Source: JACMLD01 sp039915085 (GTDB taxonomy: Bacteria > Bacteroidota > Bacteroidia > Chitinophagales > Chitinophagaceae). From it: 64,000 nt of DNA. Where the stretch lies: contig JBDSOC010000179.1 in the NCBI GenBank assembly GCA_039915085.1, positions 1-64,000 of the forward strand, in the 5' to 3' direction. The position numbers and the translations under genes were made by a program. Below are positions 1 through 9,135 of this stretch, in pieces (the stretch's first letter is position 1; the number at the start of each line of letters is the position of its first letter). The notes below the pieces were generated by a model. That model had not been told where the DNA came from and ran no database searches. It saw only the letters and a program-made list of their open reading frames with translations.

Positions 1-2
1 GT

Positions 3-440
3 GAAATGTACCAGGTTATTGGTAACCACAGCATTTTAAAGGACTCTGTAAAAATGGATGATGCATATGAACCATGCACGACAGATACGCAGGCTTTTAA
101 AATGGGAATAAGAGAGTCTGGAACAACGGGTTTATTAAATAGTCTGTTCACTGTGCGCACCAACCAGCTTTTTAACCGGTTAAATAAAACCCAGAATACT
201 TTTTATCTGAGTGGATTACTGATTGGCAGTGAATTAAATGATCTGCCAAAGGAGCGGCACTGCCCTTTATTTTTGTGCAGTGGCAGAAAGCTATACAGTT
301 TTTATAAAATTGCCCTGGAGGAGCTTGGCCTGTCTGAGAGAACAAACCTGGTATCAACGGACCTGGTAGAAAGTGCTGCCATGACCGGTCAGAAAATCAT
401 ATTCGATCAATATATAAAAAATAAGCTGTTGAATGAGTAA
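3..440 (+). CDS. dgoK: 2-dehydro-3-deoxygalactonokinase, 5'-truncated by the window edge
   Basis: C-terminal part of a 2-keto-3-deoxy-galactonokinase, which phosphorylates KDGal at O6 with ATP in the cytoplasmic De Ley-Doudoroff galactonate pathway. The frame is open to the left edge, so the ATG at base 6 is an internal Met and about half of a ~300-residue enzyme is missing. Counting from that Met, the segments SLFTVRT (46-52) and YLSGLLIGSEL (67-77) are typical of the DgoK C-terminal lobe. The 3' end overlaps the aldolase gene by 8 bases, which implies translational coupling. The downstream aldolase, permease and DgoD-like enzyme all support the assignment. The missing N-terminal ATP-binding lobe cannot be checked here. 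Confidence 0.82.
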   Translation, partial: EMYQVIGNHSILKDSVKMDDAYEPCTTDTQAFKMGIRESGTTGLLNSLFTVRTNQLFNRLNKTQNTFYLSGLLIGSELNDLPKERHCPLFLCSGRKLYSFYKIALEELGLSERTNLVSTDLVESAAMTGQKIIFDQYIKNKLLNE

Positions 441-1074
441 AAATATTTTTTCGTGGAATAAATTTTATCGTGTTCCCATCATTGGCATTATCAGGGGGCT
501 TTCGCCGGATGAAGTAAAAAACATCCTGCCTCTTTATCTTGAAGCCGGGCTGAATACGATTGAAATAACCATGAATACAAAGGAAGCTGCAGCTATTATC
601 GGGTTTATACGGGATAAATACCCAATGCTGAATACAGGCGCAGGTACGGTATGCACAAAAAAAGATCTCGCAACTGCAATTGATGCAGGAGCACAGTTTA
701 TTGTTACGCCTGTTACTGACAAAAAAATAATTAAATCCTGTGTAAAAAATAAAATTCCTGTTTTTGCAGGCGCTTTCACCCCTACTGAAATTTCCCAGGC
801 ATGGTCGATGGGCGCATCTATGGTAAAAGTGTATCCGGCAAAAGTACTGGGCGCGGCATATATAAAAGATGTAAAAGCACCGCTTGACCAGGTTAAATTA
901 TTACCTACGGGTGGTATTGGCATTGATGATATACGGCCTTACCGGCAGGCAGGCGCAGATGGATTTGGTATTGGAAGTACGCTTTTTAATAAAAAATTTA
1001 TTGAAGAAAAAAACTGGAACGGGTTAGTGGAACACTTTAAAGAATTTGTTGAAAAAGTACAGGAAAATTTATGA
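433..1074 (+). CDS. dgoA: 2-dehydro-3-deoxy-6-phosphogalactonate (KDPGal/KDPG-type) aldolase
   Basis: Class I aldolase of the KDPG/KDPGal family (213 aa, normal length) that splits the phosphorylated keto-deoxy sugar acid into pyruvate and glyceraldehyde 3-phosphate. Visible hallmarks are IEITMNT with the catalytic Glu44, the VTP strand at 91-93, the Schiff-base lysine in MVKVYPA (Lys132), and the phosphate-binding LLPTGGI segment (156-162). It starts inside the end of dgoK, so the pair is co-translated. Sequence alone does not separate KDPGal from KDPG specificity. The adjacent kinase and DgoD-like dehydratase favour the galactonate route. Cytoplasmic, with no leader. Confidence 0.87.
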   Translation: MSKNIFSWNKFYRVPIIGIIRGLSPDEVKNILPLYLEAGLNTIEITMNTKEAAAIIGFIRDKYPMLNTGAGTVCTKKDLATAIDAGAQFIVTPVTDKKIIKSCVKNKIPVFAGAFTPTEISQAWSMGASMVKVYPAKVLGAAYIKDVKAPLDQVKLLPTGGIGIDDIRPYRQAGADGFGIGSTLFNKKFIEEKNWNGLVEHFKEFVEKVQENL

Positions 1075-1122
1075 ACCCGCTCCTGTTTACATTTATTTTA
1101 TACTGAACTAAACGATTGCTGA

Positions 1123-2427
1123 ATGCCTGTAACAAAGATTAAGAATTATCGCTGGATCATCGTTACCCTGCTATTTTTTGCAACAACTATCAATTACCTG
1201 GATCGCCAGATAATCGGCCTGCTTAAACCCATACTTGAAAAAGAATTTAACTGGACAGAAACTGATTTTGCGCACATTGTAATGGCTTTTACTGCTTCTT
1301 ACGCAATTGGTTTAATTTCTATTGGCTGGATAATAGATAAAATTGGAACAAAGCTGGGTTACACCATTACAATCATTTTCTGGAGCATCGCCGGTATGTT
1401 GCATGCATTTGCAAAAAGCGCTTTCGGTTTTGGGGTTGCCAGGGTTGGATTGGGATTGGGAGAAGCCGGCAACTATCCCGCTGCTATGAAAACAGTTGCC
1501 GAATGGTTTCCCGATAAAGAACGCGCAATGGCAACCGGAATATTTAATATGGGCACAAGCGTAGGTGTTGTAATAGCCCTTGTAATAGTTCCATACATTT
1601 TACAATCTTACGGGTGGCAGGAAGTATTTCTTATCACCGGCGCCCTTGGGTTTATATGGCTTATTTTCTGGTGGAGATTGTACGCAGTACCATCAAAACA
1701 AAAAAGATTAACAGAAGAAGAGTATGCGCTGATTACAAACGGACAGGACGAAGAGAAAGACATTACGCAGCAGCTAAAACCCATCAGGTGGACAAAACTG
1801 TTCAGTTTTCCGCAAACATGGGCGTACATTACTGGCAAAGGTTTAATCGATCCTATCTACTGGTTTTTCTTATTTTGGCTGCCCTCCTATTTCTCTTCTG
1901 CGTTTAGTCTTGATCTTAAAAAACCGAGTCTGCAACTGATGACTATTTATGCTGCTACCACTGCAGGTAGTTTTTGGGGAGGATATTTTTCTTCCTGGCT
2001 TATTAAAAAAGGCTGGCCCGTTTTAAAAGCGAGAAAAAGAGCATTGTTAATATTTGCTGCCATGGAAGTATCCATTATTCTTGCCCAGTTTGCAACCAGT
2101 GCATGGATGGCGGTAATATTAATCAGTATAGCGGTAGCTGTTCACCAGGCATGGGCTACGAATATATTTACCACGGCCTCTGATATGTTTCCCAAAGAAG
2201 CCGTAAGTTCTGTGGTAGGCATAGGTGGTATGGCTGGCGCATTGGGTGGTATTTTATTTCCCATACTCGTGGGTAGTTTATTAGATGCTTATAAACAGAC
2301 GGGCAACATCACCGCAGGTTATAACTTGTTGTTTACCATCTGCGGGTTTACTTACCTTATTGCATGGATCATCATTCATTTGCTTACACGAAAAGTTGAA
2401 AAAGTAAAACTTAATGAATTATTATAA
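1123..2427 (+). CDS. MFS sugar-acid permease (ExuT/anion:cation symporter family)
   Basis: Inner-membrane major facilitator protein of 434 aa with about 12 hydrophobic segments. NYLDRQIIG near the N-terminus and the GLGEAGNYPAAMK ... EWFPDKERA region (after TM4) are signatures of the ACS family, which includes ExuT (hexuronates) and DgoT (galactonate), usually proton symporters. It lies 48 bases after the aldolase and 19 bases before a dehydratase, clearly in one operon. Because the operon's dehydratases appear to be exported, the substrate may be the already dehydrated 2-keto-3-deoxy acid rather than the hexonate or hexuronate; that is inference. Confidence 0.85.
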   Translation: MPVTKIKNYRWIIVTLLFFATTINYLDRQIIGLLKPILEKEFNWTETDFAHIVMAFTASYAIGLISIGWIIDKIGTKLGYTITIIFWSIAGMLHAFAKSAFGFGVARVGLGLGEAGNYPAAMKTVAEWFPDKERAMATGIFNMGTSVGVVIALVIVPYILQSYGWQEVFLITGALGFIWLIFWWRLYAVPSKQKRLTEEEYALITNGQDEEKDITQQLKPIRWTKLFSFPQTWAYITGKGLIDPIYWFFLFWLPSYFSSAFSLDLKKPSLQLMTIYAATTAGSFWGGYFSSWLIKKGWPVLKARKRALLIFAAMEVSIILAQFATSAWMAVILISIAVAVHQAWATNIFTTASDMFPKEAVSSVVGIGGMAGALGGILFPILVGSLLDAYKQTGNITAGYNLLFTICGFTYLIAWIIIHLLTRKVEKVKLNELL

Positions 2428-2446
2428 TTAAAACACTCATACAGAC

Positions 2447-3799
2447 ATGAAAAATGAAGATAATGAATTCAAAACCGGGCGCCGGAATTTAATGAAAATG
2501 CTGGCGCTTGGCTCAGCAGGTTTATTAACGCACCCTTTCGCAAATTCGCAGGCTCCGGCAATTTCAAAACAATACAAGGCAGGAATGCCCCCGGTAAAAA
2601 TTAAAAGCGTAAAGGCCATTATTACGGCGCCGGAAGGTATCAACCTGATTGTAGTTAAAGTAGAGACCACGGAACCAGGCTTGTATGGTTTGGGTTGTGC
2701 AACTTTTACCCAGCGTGCTGCAGTGGTTGTAACGGCCATCAACACCTATTTAGCTGAATTTGCTGTAGGCAAGGACGTTGATAATATTGAGGATATGTGG
2801 AACTCGTTTTATGTTAGTTCCTATTGGAGAAACGGGCCGGTATTAAACAATGTCATCAGCGGATTGGATGAAGCATTGTGGGATATTAAAGGCAAACGTG
2901 CCAATATGCCGGTGTACCAGTTGCTGGGTGGTAAGAGCAGATTTGCAGTAGACTGTTACGAACATGCCAATGGCAAAACACCGGAAGAAGTAGCTGCTGA
3001 TGTTCAAAAATACATGGCGATGGGTTTCCGTCATGTACGTATTCAGCAGGGTGGTTATGGCGGAACAGGCGCCAACAGCCAGAAACCAGATTTTAAAGAA
3101 GCCGGTTTTGGCTATGAAAACGATCAATTCATGAATGAACAGGCTTATTTAAGATCTGTTCCGAAAATGTTTGAAACAGTGCGCAAAGTATGCGGCGAAG
3201 AAGTTGAATTGTTACATGATATACATGAACGGCCACAGCCGATTGATGTTATTAATATGATTAAGCAGCTGGAACCGTATCATCCTTATTTCCTGGAGGA
3301 TCCGTTCTCACCTGAAAACATGGAGTGGTTCAAACAATTGCGGGCAACCACCTCTGTTCCGATCGCTATGGGTGAATTGTTCAATAACATCAATGAATTT
3401 AAACTGCCGATGGTCAATCAATATTTTGATTTTATCAGGGTACACGTTTCTCAGATTGGTGGCATTACTCCCGCTATGAAAATTGCACGGCTGGGCGAAT
3501 ACTTTAACATCAGAACAGCGTTTCATGGCCCTGGCGATGTTTCTCCGGTTGGACATGCCTGTCATGCACATGTTGATTTGGTAATACACAATTTCGGCAT
3601 ACAGGAAGCGGTGCATTTTTCAGATAAACTGCAAACTATTTTTACCGGTTGTCCAACGATGAAGAACGGGTATATGTTTGTGAACGAAGCGCCTGGACAT
3701 GGTGTGGATGTAAATGAAAAAGAAGCGGCAAAATATCCTATCACTACAAAATCAAACTGGCAGGTTCGTAAAAGAGACGGAACGATCATTACACCATAA
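2447..3799 (+). CDS. exported enolase-superfamily dehydratase, RspA/mannonate dehydratase type
   Basis: 450-aa mandelate racemase/muconate lactonizing enzyme homologue closest in pattern to the RspA/D-mannonate dehydratase (ManD) subgroup, which dehydrates D-mannonate or D-gluconate to 2-keto-3-deoxygluconate. Predicted metal ligands are Asp258, Glu284 (FLEDP) and Glu310 (MGELF); His260 (in DIHER) and His360 (AFHGPGD) fit the acid/base residues. An N-terminal extension has twin arginines (GRRNLMKML, residues 11-19), a hydrophobic stretch and an Ala-rich cleavage region, so Tat-type export is likely; known ManD enzymes are cytosolic. Substrate is uncertain. It is one of three dehydratase paralogues in this operon. 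Confidence 0.78.
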   Translation: MKNEDNEFKTGRRNLMKMLALGSAGLLTHPFANSQAPAISKQYKAGMPPVKIKSVKAIITAPEGINLIVVKVETTEPGLYGLGCATFTQRAAVVVTAINTYLAEFAVGKDVDNIEDMWNSFYVSSYWRNGPVLNNVISGLDEALWDIKGKRANMPVYQLLGGKSRFAVDCYEHANGKTPEEVAADVQKYMAMGFRHVRIQQGGYGGTGANSQKPDFKEAGFGYENDQFMNEQAYLRSVPKMFETVRKVCGEEVELLHDIHERPQPIDVINMIKQLEPYHPYFLEDPFSPENMEWFKQLRATTSVPIAMGELFNNINEFKLPMVNQYFDFIRVHVSQIGGITPAMKIARLGEYFNIRTAFHGPGDVSPVGHACHAHVDLVIHNFGIQEAVHFSDKLQTIFTGCPTMKNGYMFVNEAPGHGVDVNEKEAAKYPITTKSNWQVRKRDGTIITP

Positions 3800-3879
3800 A
3801 ATAAAGATTACTTCATAACAAGTGCATGCGTTGAAACATACTACATTTCAATGCATGCACAAAAAACATTGGCCCTTTT

Positions 3880-5364
3880 TTGAAAAAAATAAATATGTAT
3901 AAAAGCGGTTTTATTGTTGTTTTTTGCTGTGTTTGTTGTGTTTGTTGTTTGAACAAACTGCAGGCTCAACGGCCGGATCTTGCAGCCAGTAACAGAACTA
4001 TAGTATATGACAACACATTTATTGTATCCGGAGCAACAGGTCCACTAAAGCATTCACCGGCCAACCCGGATTATTTTGAAGATGGAAACGGCAAACCAGT
4101 TTTTTTAGTAGGTTCGCATACATGGTCCAATTTCCAGGACATGGGCATGGAAGGAGATAAAAAATTTGACTACGACCAGTACATGCAATTCATGGTATAT
4201 CATCATTTTAATTTTATGCGGTTCTGGAATTGGGAACATGCAGCATGGGCGGCATGGAGCCCGGAAAAAATGATTGTGGATCCAATGCCTTACCTGCGAG
4301 CGGGGCCGGATCTTGCGTTAGACGGGAAACCTAAATATGATCTTACCCAATTCAACCAGGCCTATTTCGACCGGATGAGAGCGCGAATTATAAAAGCCGG
4401 GCACAATGGAATATATGCATCCATCATGTTGTTCCAGGCGTTTAGCGGCGCATGGCTGAAAGGTGGAAAAAATTTCAGTCATGATGCATTTGCTGGTCAC
4501 TATTATAATACCGCAAACAATATTCAGCAATTAAACGGAGATAAAAACAATGATAAAGTGCTTGATATAGATGATCCCGCCGTGCGTAAATATGAAGAAG
4601 CTTATCTGAAAAAAATAATCGACTATGTTTGGGATCTTGATAATGTCTTGTATGAAGTAATTAATGAAGGTGGCAATCCTGACTGGGATAAGTTTGTAAT
4701 AAAGACAGTAAGGGCATATGAAAAAACAAAAGGGAAAATACATCCAATAGGGCTAACGGGCCATGGCGCAGAAAATACTGAAATGGTGCTGGCGGGTGAC
4801 GCCGACTGGATATCTCCCGGCCCATGGGACAAAGGCGGTTTTGAAAATCCTTATACTGATCCGCCCTTGTGGGATGGCAAAAAAGTAAGTGTGCTGGATA
4901 CAGATCATATCTGGGGACACGGTATAGATTATCATTGGGTTTGGTACAGTTTTCTTCGCGGGCACAATGTACTTTTTATGGATCCCTGGGATCCCATACC
5001 CGGATGGTTCGACCCAAATAAAAACATACCAGATCACATCAGCTATATACAGGGCAGAACGGCTATGTCAAATGCTTCGCTGCTTGCCAGGCAAATTGAT
5101 CTGTCTGTCATGAAACCTGAAAAAACTTTTGAAAGTGGTTTTTGCCTGGCCAATAAGGGCAAAGAATATATTATTTACATCAGAAAAGATGTAAAGGAAA
5201 TTGATCTTAGTGCTGTTCCCGGTACTTTTTCTGTTGAATGGATACATCCATCTGAAAATATTTTTTTGAAAACAACCAATATTACGGGCGGAGCTAAAGT
5301 GAAACTGGTTTGTCCTTTTAGTGATGACGGCATAGTGCATTTAAAATTAATTTCTGCCAGTTGA
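3880..5364 (+). CDS. secreted putative TIM-barrel glycoside hydrolase
   Basis: 494-aa exported protein with a very Cys-rich signal peptide (CCVCCVCC, about residues 16-23) followed by a domain resembling clan GH-A-like putative glycosidases (VFLVGSHTW, HHFNFMRFW, YEVINEGGNPDWD). The NEGG glutamate near residue 262 is the obvious catalytic candidate, and the last ~90 residues look like a small beta domain. The start given is a TTG; an in-frame ATG 15 bases downstream (3895) gives a shorter leader and is an equal alternative. It sits between two dehydratase genes, 19 bases before the next one, so it may release the sugar acid that the operon consumes. Exact family not recognised with certainty. 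Confidence 0.6.
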   Translation: MKKINMYKSGFIVVFCCVCCVCCLNKLQAQRPDLAASNRTIVYDNTFIVSGATGPLKHSPANPDYFEDGNGKPVFLVGSHTWSNFQDMGMEGDKKFDYDQYMQFMVYHHFNFMRFWNWEHAAWAAWSPEKMIVDPMPYLRAGPDLALDGKPKYDLTQFNQAYFDRMRARIIKAGHNGIYASIMLFQAFSGAWLKGGKNFSHDAFAGHYYNTANNIQQLNGDKNNDKVLDIDDPAVRKYEEAYLKKIIDYVWDLDNVLYEVINEGGNPDWDKFVIKTVRAYEKTKGKIHPIGLTGHGAENTEMVLAGDADWISPGPWDKGGFENPYTDPPLWDGKKVSVLDTDHIWGHGIDYHWVWYSFLRGHNVLFMDPWDPIPGWFDPNKNIPDHISYIQGRTAMSNASLLARQIDLSVMKPEKTFESGFCLANKGKEYIIYIRKDVKEIDLSAVPGTFSVEWIHPSENIFLKTTNITGGAKVKLVCPFSDDGIVHLKLISAS

Positions 5365-5383
5365 TTAAATAAAACCGAGTTGC

Positions 5384-6628
5384 ATGCAAAGAAGAAATTT
5401 CCTGAAATCTGCATTGCTGGGATCAACGGCCGCATTGGCTGGTTTTCCTTTGTTTAAAGCAGCTGCCTCAACAGCTGTATCTAAAATGAAAATAACAAAG
5501 ATCAGGTATTATGCTGCTCCCGGTTATAATAAACCGCTTTTTAACCAGGCCCGCGGCATAGTGGAAATTGAAACCAACGGCGGCATAATTGGAATTGGCG
5601 AAGGTGGTTCTAAGGATATGATTGAACAATGTGCGCAGATGATTATTGGAGAAGACCCATTCAGAATAGAACATATCTGGCAGTATCTGTACCGGGGCAT
5701 GTTTTATCCGCCGGGCCGGGAAAAATTGCATGCAATAGGTGCCCTCGAAATGGCACTATGGGATATTAAAGGAAAAGCATTGGGCGTACCTGTATATGAT
5801 TTATTAGGAGGCGCTACCCGTGAATATATAGAATGTTATCATGGGGGTGGAAGTGATATGTATGATAAGAAGTCGGAAGAGGACGCTGCGAGATCTGTTA
5901 TTGAAAAAGGTTACCGCATTTACCGCATCGGGCCAAATGGTAACAATGGTGAACAATCATTTGATCCGGGCGAAAACGTAAAAAAGACCATAGAAAAATG
6001 CCGTATAGTATCTGCCGCTGTTGGCCCTGGCAATTGGGCCATTGATTTGCACACCCGTTTTGATATGCAGGATGCTATAAAAATCTGTACTGAAATAGAA
6101 TCACTGGGGCCCTATTTTGTTGAAGACATCGTGCGTTCAGAAAATCCGGGCGTATATAAAACGGTTCGTCAAATGACGAAAGTGCCTATTGCAGTGGGTG
6201 AACAATTTGGCGATAAATGGGATAGCAATGAATTGATAGAAAATCAACTGATTGATTACACCCGGTTCACACTTCCCAATACAGGCGGAATCAGTGAATT
6301 CAAAAAACTTGCAGCGATGTGTGAGACGCATTATGTGGGTATGATTCCTCATGGTACGGGGCCGTTGTCAATGGCTGCATTGGTGCATGTACTGGGTTCA
6401 GCCAGCCCTGCCCGTTGTATGTATGAAGGTGGTGAAGCATCAACCGCCGCATATTTTAATGAGGACCTGGTGATTTTCAAAAATGGTAAATTATACCTCA
6501 ATCCTGCTCCGGGTCTCGGTGTAAAATTCAATCCTAAAAAAGCAGATTTTATTATGGAGATAAAAGAAAAAACAAAATATCCCCATCCTGTACTGCAAAG
6601 TCCGGATGGTGCAATTCATAACTGGTAA
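5384..6628 (+). CDS. exported enolase-superfamily sugar-acid dehydratase (galactonate dehydratase-like)
   Basis: 414-aa mandelate racemase-type enzyme with leader QRRNFLKSALLG (2-13), a twin-arginine motif followed by a hydrophobic core and Ala-rich cleavage zone. The barrel carries the expected ligands Asp221 (in DLHTRFD), Glu247 (FVEDI) and Glu273 (VGEQF), plus His223 and His333 (IPHGTGP) in the acid/base positions. The general architecture resembles DgoD, but the sequence is divergent from the third dehydratase, so a different sugar acid (such as an aldonate or a uronate derivative) is possible. It lies 19 bases after the putative glycosidase and 49 bases before the DgoD-like gene. Confidence 0.75.
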   Translation: MQRRNFLKSALLGSTAALAGFPLFKAAASTAVSKMKITKIRYYAAPGYNKPLFNQARGIVEIETNGGIIGIGEGGSKDMIEQCAQMIIGEDPFRIEHIWQYLYRGMFYPPGREKLHAIGALEMALWDIKGKALGVPVYDLLGGATREYIECYHGGGSDMYDKKSEEDAARSVIEKGYRIYRIGPNGNNGEQSFDPGENVKKTIEKCRIVSAAVGPGNWAIDLHTRFDMQDAIKICTEIESLGPYFVEDIVRSENPGVYKTVRQMTKVPIAVGEQFGDKWDSNELIENQLIDYTRFTLPNTGGISEFKKLAAMCETHYVGMIPHGTGPLSMAALVHVLGSASPARCMYEGGEASTAAYFNEDLVIFKNGKLYLNPAPGLGVKFNPKKADFIMEIKEKTKYPHPVLQSPDGAIHNW

Positions 6629-6677
6629 CCAGTCAGCAATCAAACACAGAACAGTTTTAATTTTAAAATAAAAAATA

Positions 6678-7922
6678 ATGGCAGCATCATCCGGAAGAAC
6701 AAGTATCTCAAGGCGTTCAGCAATACAATCTGTTTTAGGCACAATTGGTGCAGGAATCACCTTGCCACTCTCCTCTTATGCCGGCGCACCTGTAAAAAAT
6801 CCAAACAGGGCCGAAGTAAAAATCACAAAGCTTGAAACTTTTCTTATCAAACCCCGCTGGCTTTTTTTAAAAATACATACAGATGCAGGTATTATTGGTT
6901 TGGGTGAACCATTGCTTGAAGGGCGTGCCCTCACTGTAAAAACAGCGATACAGGAAATCGAACCTTACCTGCTGGGTAAAGATCCCCGGCATGTTGTTCA
7001 TCATTGGCAAGCCATTTACCGTCATGCTTTTTATCGGGGGGGGCCTATACTTACCAGCGCATTAAGCGGTATCGACCAGGCATTGTGGGATATAAAAGGA
7101 AAACTATTAGGCGTACCGGTGTATGAATTACTGGGAGGTCCCACACGTGATCGTGTACGTGTGTATGGACGTGCAGCTACACCTGATGATATTAAAAAAA
7201 GAAAAGCAGAAGGATATACCGTTATAAAAACGGGTCTGGCACACGAACATCCTGCAAATATTATTGAAAACCCCCGTTTTATTAAACATGCTGTAGATAG
7301 TTTTGCTGCGCTAAGGGATGCAGCCGGACCAGAGATGGATATTGCAATTGATTTTCATGGTAACATTTCACCGCAAACAGCAAAAGTCATCATTAAAGAA
7401 CTGGAACCCTATCAGCCTATGTTTATTGAAGAACCATGCCAGGCACAAAATGTAGATACTATGGTTGACATAGCACGTGGCACATTCTTACCAATAGCAG
7501 CAGGAGAAAGGATATTTACAAAATGGGGCTTCCGCGAATTGCTTGAGAAAAAAGCTGTTGCCATTGTACAGCCTGATCTTTGTCATGCTGGAGGTATCAC
7601 AGAAGGCAGAATAATTGCCGGCATGGCTGAAGCTTATTATATTCCTGTTGCGCCGCATAATCCGATGGGCCCTATCTCGCTTGCATCCGGATTGCAGTTA
7701 GCTGCCAGCATCCCAAATTTTCTTGTGCAGGAACAGGTAAGTCTTGGTGAAGGCTATATAAAAAACCCATTTAAATTACAAAAAGATGGAACGGTCATGA
7801 TTCCGCAAGGACCTGGTCTTGGAATTGAATTAGACGAAGACCAGATAAAAGATAAGATTGGTCACGACTGGAAAAACCCGGAAGCCTATAATTTCCTTGA
7901 TGGTTCTGTGGTTGACTGGTAA
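6678..7922 (+). CDS. dgoD: D-galactonate dehydratase-like enzyme with Tat-type leader
   Basis: 414-aa enzyme strongly resembling E. coli DgoD along its length: PRWLFLKI, the GEPLLEGRA region, YRGGPILTSALSGIDQALWD, FIEEP, AAGER, QPDLCHAGGITE, and a C-terminus ending in SVVDW. It converts D-galactonate to 2-dehydro-3-deoxygalactonate. Metal ligands would be Asp225, Glu251 and Glu277; His227 and His327 fit the acid/base residues. The usual DFHGR is DFHGN here. Unlike DgoD it has a ~45-residue N-terminal extension with SRRSAIQSV (11-19) and a hydrophobic stretch, predicting export by Tat. The kinase and aldolase upstream complete the pathway. Last gene of the operon. Confidence 0.82.
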   Translation: MAASSGRTSISRRSAIQSVLGTIGAGITLPLSSYAGAPVKNPNRAEVKITKLETFLIKPRWLFLKIHTDAGIIGLGEPLLEGRALTVKTAIQEIEPYLLGKDPRHVVHHWQAIYRHAFYRGGPILTSALSGIDQALWDIKGKLLGVPVYELLGGPTRDRVRVYGRAATPDDIKKRKAEGYTVIKTGLAHEHPANIIENPRFIKHAVDSFAALRDAAGPEMDIAIDFHGNISPQTAKVIIKELEPYQPMFIEEPCQAQNVDTMVDIARGTFLPIAAGERIFTKWGFRELLEKKAVAIVQPDLCHAGGITEGRIIAGMAEAYYIPVAPHNPMGPISLASGLQLAASIPNFLVQEQVSLGEGYIKNPFKLQKDGTVMIPQGPGLGIELDEDQIKDKIGHDWKNPEAYNFLDGSVVDW

Positions 7923-7944
7923 TAAAAAATTTATTTGAAAACGT

Positions 7945-9006
7945 TTATTCGCTGCTCTCCATAAAGTGCCGGAATTTTTCTGTTTCCATTTCAAATGCGC
8001 TGGCAAAAGAAGGATCAGCAGGTACGTCTTTCATATAGCCTGGTTTAATAATCAGATCACCACGGTTATTTGAAATATTTACCCAACCGATAATATCATC
8101 GCGCCATAATAAAGGCATAGAATAATAACCAAGTTTTCTTTTGGCTGGTGGCGTGTAGGCTTCAAAACGGTAAGGCCAGCCCCATAAATGTTCAAACCTT
8201 CTCCTGTCCCAAACCAGGGGATCAAAAGGAGCAAGAAAGCGAACCAAATCTGCTGTCTTTTTCCGGGCAAGTTTCCCTGAAGGCCAGAGATATTTAATAC
8301 CATCTGCCACACCGCTAGTTAGGGCGCCGGATGTAAGAAGCGTGCCGACAATTGATTTTCTTCCGGCAAGCGAAGGTGAAGCATACGCCAGGTGCCTCAG
8401 TGTTGCGCGGAGGCTGGCTTCGGGCACCGGCGCAAGAATAGCTGCAATAAGCAAGACCAGTTTTTCCAGTCTTTCCGCAGGGTCCATCCATTCCGGCACA
8501 GTACTAACAGCCTCATACAACCGGATACCATCCTGTCTTCCCGCAATTCTTAAAAACCCGCGGTATTGAAGGTTTTGCAGATTTTTGGTAGTCATTTTTG
8601 AATACCCGCCCCACGCATTGACGGTTCGCTTGCGGCCCAGGTAAGCCTCAAGTTCTGCGGGATGTATTTTTTTATGGTTGGAAACAATTTCAAGAATTCG
8701 TTTATCTGTAATGCTTAACCTGGTTGTGGTTCGTGGATGAAGTAATTGCCAGGTTGATTGCGGCATGAATCCATACGCATACAGAAAATCTTCTTCCAGC
8801 CTGATCTTTGGATACTGTTTTTCCAAATCTCCTGCTTTGTAATTTTTTACCCGGTGCCTGAGTATAAGATCCTGCGCACGGGCTGGGGAGCGTATAGGAT
8901 CTGCCTGCACAAAGCCAAATCGTTCTATGGCCCTTCGCAGCGTGGTTGGCGTAAAAAAAGCGGATGTAATGGCTTGCAGCCGCAGTTGCTTTATTGTAAG
9001 GTACAT
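7945..9006 (-). CDS. winged-helix DNA glycosylase, YcaQ/AlkX (HTH_42) family
   Basis: 353-aa homologue of E. coli YcaQ (AlkX), a DNA glycosylase acting on N7-alkylguanine and interstrand crosslinks; related AlkZ proteins protect antibiotic producers. The N-terminal helix-turn-helix region leads into GFVQADPI, which carries the family's Gln-x-Asp catalytic motif (Gln34, Asp36). The central Tyr/Trp-rich part and the FAPFDPLVWDRRR segment are typical of the family. No leader, so cytoplasmic. Convergent with dgoD (22-base gap) and not part of the sugar operon. The actual substrate is not visible from sequence. Confidence 0.8.
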   Translation of the reverse strand: MYLTIKQLRLQAITSAFFTPTTLRRAIERFGFVQADPIRSPARAQDLILRHRVKNYKAGDLEKQYPKIRLEEDFLYAYGFMPQSTWQLLHPRTTTRLSITDKRILEIVSNHKKIHPAELEAYLGRKRTVNAWGGYSKMTTKNLQNLQYRGFLRIAGRQDGIRLYEAVSTVPEWMDPAERLEKLVLLIAAILAPVPEASLRATLRHLAYASPSLAGRKSIVGTLLTSGALTSGVADGIKYLWPSGKLARKKTADLVRFLAPFDPLVWDRRRFEHLWGWPYRFEAYTPPAKRKLGYYSMPLLWRDDIIGWVNISNNRGDLIIKPGYMKDVPADPSFASAFEMETEKFRHFMESSE

Positions 9007-9135
9007 GGTGAATTACGAAATTACAATTGAAAATACAAAATTGACAGGAAGATCATATACTGTATAACCAGCATTTAAATGATCGCTGGCATGATTCTTT
9101 ACATATTCAAATACTATACAACAACACAAATTATT

